Below are positions 32,485 through 41,498 of a stretch of 64,000 bases of DNA, piece after piece. A program made the translations under genes and the position numbers. The notes under the pieces are model-generated. The model ran no database searches. It saw only the letters and a program-made list of their open reading frames with translations, and was not told the DNA's origin. The stretch is from contig JAWWNJ010000078.1 in assembly GCA_037176885.1 (NCBI GenBank), positions 1,174,686 through 1,238,685 on the forward strand. The letters are read 5' to 3'. Origin of the DNA: Favolaschia claudopus (lineage: Eukaryota > Basidiomycota > Agaricomycetes > Agaricales > Mycenaceae). Positions within the stretch are counted from its first letter, which is position 1. Every line of letters begins with the position of its first letter.

Positions 32485-32885
32485 CTTGTATATCTCGTTG
32501 CTGTCCTTTCTCACTTTGACACCACTCGTCGGCACGCAGGTGATTCTTAAAAGTTCAGGAACGCAGCACGCAATTGTCCCGTCTCCGTTACGCAAGGTCA
32601 TCGATGATCGATACCTCCATTGTCGACGCTGCTCCCGGGGCACCTTCCGTCACCGTCAGTATTGCCGCCGCCCTCCGTAGCGCTTGCGCCAGCTGTTTTA
32701 AGGACATCGCATTAATCCTTGCCGACACCGATGACGAGGAGTTTTCCGACACCATCACCGACCTTGACACCAGCACCGCACCCGTACCCGTGCCCAGCTT
32801 CGGCTTCGACATCCCCAACCGTCGTCTCGCGCTCCTCGGGGAACCTGGCAGCGCTTGGTCGAGGCTACATCAATCGAGGTTCAAT
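32485..32885 (+). pseudogene. Unrecognised gene family, copy 2
   Basis: Open from about 32574: MSRLRYARSSMIDTSIVDAA, AALRSACASCFKDIALILAD, TDDEEFSDTITDLDTSTAPV and FDIPNRRLALLGEPGSAW, then cut at 32886 by a MITE insertion. Similar to 6480-7060, which continues past the equivalent point (TCGAGACTACACCAATCAAG). The reading frame is intact up to the insertion. Product unknown. Confidence 0.45.
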
Positions 32886-32887
32886 AG

Positions 32888-34027
32888 AGAGTTTGCGGTG
32901 AGCCGCCAGAAGCCACCTGGCGGCTCTAACGGCATGCGGATTGGAGCGGCTACGTCATGTGGCGGCTCGTTCAGCGGCTCGTCGCGCGCGATCCTTAGCG
33001 GTTGGGTAGTGGCTGTGTACCTTGCATACTTGACTATACCTTCAGCCAATGAGAGTTCGTTGTCCAAACGTGCATAATTGTTTTGAATTGAAGCAATTTC
33101 CAGCGTTGTCGCCGTGATGAGTTCGATGCTGGTAGACAGAAAGGTGGGTCGGAAGTCCGGTGGATACAGGGCAGAGGTGTAGTGAAAATGAAGGTCAATG
33201 TCCCTGGAAAGTCGCAGAGGCGTAGAATGAAAAGAGCGGCTGGGAGTATGAGAACGGCGCGAAAGCTCAGAGTACGCGTCGGGCTCGGAAATGCGGATTT
33301 AAAGGAGTATTTGACTCCTCTGTTGGAAAGGGTTCACTGGCGACTTTGATAGAATACAGTAAGTATAAACTCAGTCGTGGAGGAAACGACTCGTGTATTA
33401 TATACCTGATAGAATACAGTAAGTATAAACTACCAGGAGAATCAGTAAGCTGTAAGGACAGTAGATACGTGTGCACATACCTCAGTCGTGGAGGAAACGA
33501 CTGAGGAATGTGACGGTGACACAAAGCTCCATAAGGAATGTGTGACGCGTAACGGAACGGATTGCGAGTTGGAGAATGTAAGGTATGTACGGTAAATGGA
33601 AGAGAAATAAATACTTCAACAGACTTGCCCTCGGTGAGGCACTCGTGTCACTGGTCGCGTCGGTCGTGGTGGTTTGGGATCAAGAAGCTAATTATTTGGC
33701 TAGCTGCGTACAGAGTAAATATACCATACAATTGCCGAGACCAAATGAGGTAAAGGGAAATGAACCCAGGAAGGGAAAGTTGACCTGCCGGCCATCTCAC
33801 CCTTCCACAGCGTCAACCAAAGTCTTCGGCTCGAATGCGCGTTAGCGTCAGATTTTTCGGGTCCAATGGCTCAAGATATAGATGACTAAGTACTAAGAAT
33901 AGACTCGCAAAACCAAATTTGAACCAGTCTTACCAGCCGCCAAACGAGCCGCCAGACAGCATAGCCGCTCCAATCCGCATGCCATTAGAGCCGCCAGGTG
34001 GCTTCTGGTGGCTCACCGCAAACTCTC
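32888..34027. mobile_element. TA-flanked element, GAGA(C/G)TTTGCGG family, copy 2 (contains a solo LTR)
   Basis: TA at 32886-32887 and 34028-34029 bracket termini GAGAGTTTGCGGTGAGCC. The terminal inverted repeats run about 100 bp, with high identity through GGCATGCGGATTGGAGCGGC, then diverge. The interior shows no transposase. A copia solo LTR (33347-33621) is inserted inside. Confidence 0.8.
33347..33621 (-). mobile_element. Ty1/copia-type solo LTR with 5-bp target duplication
   Basis: 275 bp starting TGTTGAAGTATT and ending TTCTATCA on the minus strand, flanked by GACTT at 33342-33346 and 33622-33626. It has an internal duplicated module: hairpin H1 (33502-33481), a 51-bp GT...AG segment (33480-33430), terminal block X1 (33429-33407), a short AT-rich gap, then H2 (33391-33370) directly joined to X2 (33369-33347). 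Related in architecture to the LTRs at 41170 and 63346. Confidence 0.9.
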
Positions 34028-34379
34028 TAATGCTGCTGGGTCTGCAATGGAGCGCTTTGAGATCCAACAAGGAGGCTGCAATGTCCCCATCAACACTCTC
34101 AGCCCACTAGAACCGAAGTACGGACAAAACAAAGTAATTTGAGTCACAGACTTACGCTTTCTGAGTCGATATACAACTCCAAAGCCATGAATCCACCCTT
34201 CCTCTTGTGCAATGCTGCCAATGATTTCCAAGCCGATGGTACATTTTCAGCTGTGGCTCACTTTGACTGGATAATTGGGATGAGTAGTAAATAAGACGAA
34301 AACACTATGTGAACTACGGCAGACCCATGCAACACGACCGCCGTCCGAACCTATTTTGTGGGATGCTGGCAGAAATGCT

Positions 34380-34875
34380 TAGTGCTGGCCATAAATACGA
34401 TACGAAAAAATATATTCTGATTTCAAATAAATATGAATACGATACGGTCCTGGTGTATCCAAATATATTTGAATACGGCTGAATATGCGTGCACTTGATT
34501 TGGCGGCCCCCGGCCAATTGCCAGCGGTGTTTTTTGGGGGAGCGGATCCATAGCAATCATCTCCGAGTCATAGCCAACGCTAGCCGAGGTCGGCAGGCAG
34601 GTACCCTGCGGCACAAAATCCAGCAGGGTTTCGGCCATCTCCGGCTATTGATCCCAATCAGTAGACTTGCCGAACACCTAAAATACATAACATTGCAGAA
34701 GGATTTGGAGAAAAGACCTTGAACATGAATCTAAATGCTCATTGTGGTCAAAAGATCCAGTTTTTGACCCTATCTGCACCATATGTAATTGAGTTTGAAT
34801 TGGGACACTGAATATATTTGAATATGAAATACGATACGAAAAATTCGTATCGTATCGTATTTATGGCCAGCACTA
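34380..34875. mobile_element. hAT-type MITE with exact 8-bp target duplication
   Basis: 496 bp flanked by GAAATGCT (34372-34379 and 34876-34883). Termini TAGTGCTGGCCATAAATACG and inverted complement. ATACGATACG and TATTTGAATA words are repeated near both ends. The interior has a short frame with no resemblance. The TAGTG tip and 8-bp duplication place it with hAT elements. Confidence 0.88.
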
Positions 34876-34883
34876 GAAATGCT

Positions 34884-35557
34884 GTGATGGCCGTCGCGAC
34901 AAAATTTGCAGGTAAATGAGTCAACAACTGTTTGGGAGGGAGGAACTTGAAGAGGGGTTTGTTTTCGAACTCGCCGATTGCCGGATCACTGATCTGAGGT
35001 CTTCAAACCTTCAGAGTCCCCAAATTGGCACAGGCAATGCATCAGCGGGTCTCCGTTCGGCACGTTGCAAACAGTCGCTCTTGGTTGGTTAAGGGAATGT
35101 TTCTGGTATTTACTCAATGGTGTCGTACAATGACCCCATGTGTCTCCCTTTCAATCAATGTTTCTGTCTCTCTATGTATGTTTCTCCCGGACTTCGTGCA
35201 TCCCGCAAAATGCCGAGTGGTGGAGCCATTCGCCGGGCAAACCCGTCTCCGGATCATGCGTTTTGAGAAATCCTCTCATTTTTCCATTGGCGTGCAAGGA
35301 GCTGATCAAGGCATCTGTCGGAAAAATCCTAGACCGCTTGTAGTGGCCTGTAAGCCGGTACAAGCCGCCATAAGCCGATAATCATTTGGGGGATTGCAGC
35401 GCATAGGTGTAGACCACTCAAGCGCGTACAATCCGTGATAATCCCTCCCGGGGATTATATACATATAAGCCATTATTGTACATTTACGACGCAATTCAAG
35501 CCATTATCCAAGAATATCAGTTTATTTCGGCTATATAATGTACATGGATTGAGTTTT
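34884..35557. other. No recognisable gene
   Basis: AAGCCG/AAGCCATTAT words recur between 35335 and 35530, suggesting a small repeat. No coding sequence supported. Confidence 0.35.
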
Positions 35558-37532
35558 CTAGCGGCGTACAGCTGCACGCCTAGGGGCGGCTGAACGAGAC
35601 TGATCCCGAGCATTTCTGCGACGAGTCTGAGGCGGTGATGCCGTTGTCCGGGCCCTCCGTGCGACGCCGAACGCGGGGAGGTTGCGGAGTGGGCGTACTG
35701 GAATCGGTCGAATCCCTGCGCCTGCGACGAGGGGTGGGCTCTTACCCTAACAGACTCGTGTAAGCGTTGTAAGTATGATACCATAAGTATAATGCTTACC
35801 GGGTCTTGTTCGCCCTCGTTGTTATCGTTTTCATCTTCGCCGGCGTGATCCTGTTGGCTCAGTTAGTCGTGAACATCAATGAAAAGGAGGACGTACGGCA
35901 GGCGGACTCTCACGCGACGGAGCGTTGTTGAAGGCATCTAAAACCGACTCCATCTCGTCATCATCACCACCTCGTGCGGCCCCCGTCATCGTTGTCGGCG
36001 TCGGGAAAGAGGATGTCGTCCCAGTATTTGAGGAGGTCAATGACCCAGGCCTTCTTGCTTGTGAGAGCTTTGCGCAGCTGCTCCACGTAGTCCATGTGGC
36101 GCTGGACATAATTGATGTCGGTCTGATCGCCGCGTCGCTGGAATTTTGTGTCCGCAGAGTAGAGCCAAATGGCCTGAAAAAGCTGATAAGCAAACGAATG
36201 AAGAACGACGAGACAAACATACGAGGACAGCGGCGTCGGCGAGTAGAGGTGCGAGAGATGTGGTGGATTCTCTGCACGCACTGCGCCTGAGGCTGGTGAG
36301 GACGACCTACGAGCAGGCCATCGGCGCCGTCGGGACCACGCAAGATGCAGGCATAAATCTGTAACGATCGTCATAAGCGGAAGAAAACAATTATACGTAT
36401 CGACACGCACCTTAAGAAGTAAAGGGTTTCGGAAGAGATGGTCGACGTCAAGTTCCCCGTCAAACTGGTCGTAGAGGATTGGTGCCTTGAATGCGGAGTA
36501 GAAGGCTTCTTTGGTCTCGGTGGCGGCGAGACATAGCCCACGCGATCTTTGAAATGCTCGAAACGGTCGCTGGCAGTGGCAAAGTGTTTGAGTTCATCCG
36601 CGGCGCTGAGATGAGCCAGGCTGGCATGGCGTATGCGGTGAACGGCGGCAGAGCGCTGGCCTCCCATGCCATCCACGAACTATGATAAAGCATGGTTTAG
36701 AAAGATCAAGGAAAATTAAACCACCACGCACTGCATCCGCCGACCCATTCCTGGGTACGCCGAGATCGAGCATCGTTGGGGAGCAAGCGGAGAAGGTCTT
36801 GGATCTGGGCCTGAACACGGGTGGTCTTGGAGTTGAACTCTGTGGCGTAGTCGAACTCGTCTTCGGCTTCGTTGGTCCAGATATCCACCTCGTCGATGAA
36901 GAAGGCCGGCTTCGTTGACAGCAAAGCGGCGACCGGCCTTTCGAACCCGTTCCTCAAGGAAGACGGGTTGTCGACGGGAGTCGTCGGCGTCGTCTGCGCG
37001 ATGAAAGCGCTTACGACGCCTGCGATTCTTGGTCGGAACGACTTGGTTGGAAAGGTCGGCGATTTCGCTATCCTTGGCGGAAAGGACGTCTTCGGCCTCA
37101 TTAGCGAGTTTGCGATGCAGCCATTGGATGGCTAATGGCTACAGAAAAGTCGAAATTCTGGTGCATTGCCCAAGGCTACCCCCGGTCTCAGCATCCAAAC
37201 TTCATTCTAGGCAGCTCTTGGTGTAACTCGACATCATTGTTTGGGCTCATCAAAGCTTCCTAATCGGGAAATCGTTAGCCATTCAATGGCTCCAATGGCT
37301 CATCGCAAACCTTCTATTGAGAAGCACCTGGAGATCCTCGCGCAGCTGAAGTAGGTGAGTAACCGTTGCAGGTTAAAGAAAAAAACAGAACACGCACCCC
37401 GCGTATATCCCGATCGCTCTTGCTCGGGGTGATTTGTTGGAAAACATTGAGGATATTGGCTAAAGGTCCCTGCGTGCGGGGACGCTCCGGCGTGGTGGGT
37501 TCTTCACTATCAATGCGCCGACGTGGAGGCAT
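35558..37532 (-). pseudogene. Agaricomycete lineage-specific protein family, unknown function, interrupted by a MITE
   Basis: ATG at 37532 begins MPPRRRIDSEEPTTPERPRT; exon 1 ends at 37398. The next exon reads LREDLQVLLN, then the MITE (37104-37314), then NEAEDVLSAKDSEIADLSNQ, RRRRKRFHRADDADDSRRQP. After a frame break near 36925 it continues AFFIDEVDIWTNEAEDEFDY, AAVHRIRHASLAHLSAADEL, DGELDVDHLFRNPLLLK, IYACILRGPDGADGLLVGRP, INYVQRHMDYVEQLRKALTS, WVIDLLKYWDDILFPDADND and a basic tail ending at TAG 35560-35558. The layout (coiled coil, RRR-HRADD motif, helical C-terminal region ending in a W-D-FP motif) matches a multicopy agaricomycete family I know only as hypothetical proteins. The MITE introduces a stop, so the gene is inactive as it stands. 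Confidence 0.65.
37104..37314. mobile_element. TA-flanked MITE, GAGA(C/G)TTTGCGG family, copy 3
   Basis: 211 bp between TA at 37102-37103 and 37315-37316. Inverted ends GCGAGTTTGCGATG.AGCC and GAAGGTTTGCGATGAGCC. Without it and one TA, the minus-strand gene reads through in frame (LLN then NEAED), so the insertion point in the coding sequence is exact. Confidence 0.85.
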
Positions 37533-37817
37533 GAGAAATAGAATGTGGGGGTTGATAGAAGAGAAGAGGGGCGCACCTGGTTGCCTTGGCCCCACCCGCC
37601 CCACTCGCCCCACACAACCGCTTGTGGCTATGATGTCATCATGTAGACTCCGGGATTAAGGGTAGCGTTGTCGTCGGCCGGAGGGTAGGTTGTTGTTGAG
37701 TCGTGCAGAGACACAGGTGTCGTCGCTGGTGGTCGTGGTCAAGAGAGAAGAGGTGGTGTGACGATGTGACATCGTGATGATTTGCTATCAAACGCTCATT
37801 CTCAGTACTCGACTCAA

Positions 37818-38332
37818 GTCTCGCGCCTCGCAAACCTCGCTTCCAACCCATCTAGTTTCTCCAGCAGTAGATCCAGGCCGTTATCTAGGTTGTCCAAGAC
37901 CCTGTCTGAAACCAGGGCTGACTCGATGTTGCCTAACGGTGAATCTGGACCGACACATTTGTCCACCATCAATCTTCTGCGTTTTCGCGGCCTGTCTGCT
38001 CTGGGGGAATGCGGCTTTCGATTCTCTAGAAACTATTAATTAGAGATTGCATTTATTCAATATAATCATTCACGCACCCGTCTGACTAGTACTCTCATCG
38101 GATTGAAGATTCAATCTTCAGTTTCCCGACGCAGGCGACGCTTGGCTCTTCGTTCCGCTCGGATTTTCAATCTTTTAGCTTCTCTCTCGGGTTCTGAGTC
38201 TGAGACATGAGTGACTTCTGAACTTTGGCGGTGAAGTCTGCGCGGAAGCATCGGTGGTGAATAGCGAGGAGGAATTAGCGCCAAGTCGGTGGTGGAGCCA
38301 ATGACGTCAATTGCAGTTACGGTCTCGTGCAT
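37818..38332 (-). CDS. Possible small two-exon basic protein
   Basis: Exon-like blocks on minus: MLPRRLHRQSSEVTHVSDSE and REAKRLKIRAERRAKRRLRR (from about 38258), and after a GT-AG segment ENRKPHSPRADRPRKRRRLM, a nuclear-signal-like stretch, then ALVSDRVLDNLDNGLDLLLE and KLDGLEARFARRET to a stop. A TGA at about 38117 stands between the blocks, so either the donor site lies upstream of it or the gene is broken. It is divergent from the Plavaka gene. Function unknown. Confidence 0.3.
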
Positions 38333-38366
38333 TCCGTTTTCTCTCCCTTTCCTTCACACCTTCACG

Positions 38367-41169
38367 ATGCCGCCTCGAAAAAGCGCGAATAAAAAGCGTA
38401 CCCCGCGGCATTCAACTCAATCTCAACTCACTTTGAAAAAATGCACGTACTGCCAAGATCACGTCGCGAATCTACTTCAGCACGAACAAATCTGCAAAAT
38501 CAACGCGCAGAATCGTAAGCAAGCCTTGGATTACCACAGACAACAGCGGCGCGAACGCAATAAGTCTCCTCCCATTGTACCTCGTAATCTGGTGCGTGCT
38601 TGTGGCATTTTTTTCGTCCTCGCAGCTAACAAATGTAAAGTTCTTCGCACCAGTTGCCGATGCCATCCGGTCAGTTTCACCGATGGACGTTGACTATGCT
38701 GCTTCGGCAGATGTGGATCTGGGTCTCCCGGGAGCCCGAAGACGGTCCCGTTGACGTCGAGTCTACCGTTCGTCTGCCAGAAAAATTCATTTATGTTCGA
38801 CACCATCGGAACGCCCGAAAAACCGCTTCCTGAAATCATCCCTCTTGAAAGTTCGCCGGAAACGCAAGGGCCTTTGGACCATGGGACCTCAAAGCAATCC
38901 CGGCGATCGTCCGTTTGCGCCGTTCCGCACATTCGCGGACTACAAATTCGCTTCTCGGGCCATCAAACGTCGCATGCCGAAGAACGACATTGACGAAGAC
39001 TTGCGCGATATGCATGGTGGAGTCTATTCTACCGACTCCTTTGTTACATTCCGCAATCATCGCGACCTGAATCGGTCCCTCGTTGCAGCACGGCTCACCA
39101 ATGTTGCTGTGAGCGTGATTCAAGTGCTGTGCGAATATTCAAATTTAATGTTTGACATGATTTTTTCAGTTTCAAACAGAAAGTTTTGTCGTTGACTCAA
39201 AGGCAGAAGATACAACATTGACGTCGAATTCCGTGACCCGTGGAAACTCATGAAGCGCTGGATTTGTGATGAATCGCTCGCGTCTGTCAGCACCTGGTAC
39301 TCACAAGAAAAATTCCTGTGCTTGAATGGCGAGATTGATTTCTCGAATCCCCTTTACGACGAACCCTGGACCGGAACGATGTGGCGCGAAATTGATGTAG
39401 GCAAACTTTACTGCTCGATTACGATCTTTTGACTAAATTCGTTATTCTCAGGACCAGCTCCCCGAGAAGGCAAAGTATCCTCCGTGCCTTTGTTGGTCTT
39501 CACATCTGGTTAGACAAGGGTCTGGTGTCTACGAAGGTGAAGATGCATCCTATCCTTGTCCGAGGCTGCTGGATCGAGTCAGCTACTCGAAACGGGTCAG
39601 GAAACGGGGGTGGAACATTGGCCGGATTTGTTAGAATGGTACAGAGTCATTCTTTTTATATTGAAGACCAGCTATCTGATATGTGCCGTTTCAGCCTCCC
39701 GAGTTGCGGGAAATTGACCCCAAGACCCTCTCTGGCTCAATGCGGGCAGAGTACGATCAGCTTAAGCGTCAGATTTATCATGCGGTGTGCCGTTTGATTT
39801 TGTCGTCTCTGCAGCAGCGTTCGCGCGATGGAGAGACTCTGAAGTTTGGGGATGGTGTGCTTCGCACTGCGTATCTGGGGATCCTGATTGAGTCAATGGA
39901 CTTTGAGGAAATCGCAGCCTGGCTTGCTATTCGCAACTCCAGGGCCCTGCACCCATGCCCTCAATGCCTGGTTCACAAAGACGACCTTCACCGTCTATCC
40001 CAGAATACCCCGCTCGCACAGCCGTCTCCATGAAGCGTGTACTCACAGATGCGCCTCGTGGGCCTAAAACGGCTGCGAGAGAGGAATACCCTAAGAGAGT
40101 ATGGATTACACGACTTTGTGGTACGTCTCTTTCTGCGCATGATTTGGGTCGAAATTCATTCATTATAGCATTATTTGTGGGAGTTTGCCAACTCAGAGCT
40201 CTACAAAGCAGTCGGCTTCGATAAACTTCATTTTTTCGATGGTGGCGAGTTCGGGCGACATGCGTGGGTGCTTCTGAAAGAATATCTTCAGAACAACCAA
40301 CTCGCGTCCACGTTCAACCAGTGGTATACACGTTTGTTTTGGTAATTGTAATCTGCTCACCTTCGCATTTAGGATGGACCAATTCCCTCGATGGCGTAAC
40401 TTGAAGCACATTTTCGGTGCAACCAATATCAGCTACTCTTGAGGGTCAGACATTTGTTGACATCCTCAAGGTGTGTTGTTAGCTCCATTTTCTTTTCTGA
40501 ACTCAATGAAACGAAGTGTGTGCTGCCGTGCCTTGTCCAACTGGTGTCATCCAATTCGTGGTTGGTTCAGTGGATGCGTGCCCTGCAAAAAATTTAAGCA
40601 ATGCTCGCACTTGAGGTGACGACAAAATCTCGGCTGCAATATCTTAGAGAGCTGCAGATTGAGTACGAGGCATGTTGCGAGGTATGCACCGTTTACTTCG
40701 GTCCAGAATCCATTCTAACCTGCGTCAATAAATAGAAAATATCCGAGAACACGGCAAATCTTTCAATTATCTCAAGCACCACTTTCTCAGTCACGCCATT
40801 GAAAATTTCATGGGAAAGGGAACAAGTCGAATCAAAATACGCGCGTCGGGGAAGGCTTTCAGCAAGAGGTCAGCGAGATGTACCAAATCACGAACGGCAA
40901 AAATGCCGAGCATCAGGTATGCAGCAAAATCCTGCTTTTTACTAACGCATATGCTGACATGGAGATAAAGATAGCATTGATCGACGAGAATGAGGGAGGC
41001 AATGGCACGCCTAGACATGCAGGTTGCAATGTGGCAGCAGAGCCAGGAGGATGCCGGAGACGACCCGATTGCACCTCCTACGCCCCAATCGTTTGTTCAA
41101 TGGTCGCTGGGTGCCGCGGAAGGCGTATCTTTTGAGTATCGTATGGCGCAGACGCGATGGGCAACGGAC
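38367..41169 (+). pseudogene. Plavaka/CACTA-like transposon protein, degenerate
   Basis: ATG 38367 begins a basic N-terminus with a C2HC-like finger (KKCTYCQDHVANLLQHEQIC). Then, in several frames, landmarks of basidiomycete Plavaka proteins in order: FRDPWKLMKRWICDESLAS, NPLYDEPWTGTMWREID, FVGLHIWLDKGLVSTKVKMH, RNGSGNGGGTLAGF, SRDGETLKFGDGVLRTAYLG, LHPCPQCLVHKDDLHRL, KLHFFDGGEFGRHAW, and GEGFQQEVSEMYQITNGKNA near the end (through a frameshift). Introns are visible at about 39406-39452 and 40919-40974. The coding similarity stops at TRWATD, where the copia 3' LTR begins, so the C-terminus was removed or displaced by that insertion. Confidence 0.75.
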
Positions 41170-41498
41170 TGCAGCGGAGTCGTCAGCACGAGCCGGTAGT
41201 GGCGAGGGCGCGACAAAGCTCAGTCGTTGGAGAAAAGACTCTATTAAACTCACCTGCAGCGGAGTCGTCAGCACGAGCCGGTAGTGGCGAGGGCGCGACA
41301 AAGCTGCAAGCCTGTAAGTACAAGGTATGTAGAGTAGATATAAATGTTACCTCAGTCGTTGGAGAAAAGACTGAGGAAACGGAAGCGTGACCGAGTGACT
41401 ATATACGGTGTCCGAACGGAGATAAGTAAACGAGCGTATAAGTAAACTACGAGCCGAAACTAAAAGGAATGTAAGTGTGAATTTACAGTATACCGACA
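41170..41498 (-). repeat. 3' LTR of the degenerate Ty1/copia element
   Basis: On minus it begins TGTCGGTATACTG directly after a purine tract (GCTGAGGGGGAG) and ends CCGCTGCA at 41170. Same module plan as 33347-33621: H1 41372-41351, 47-bp GT...AG segment 41350-41304, X1 41303-41255, short gap 41253-41241, H2 41240-41219 joined to X2 41218-41170. A TATA-like GTATATAG lies upstream of H1. It is inserted in the Plavaka pseudogene. Confidence 0.88.
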
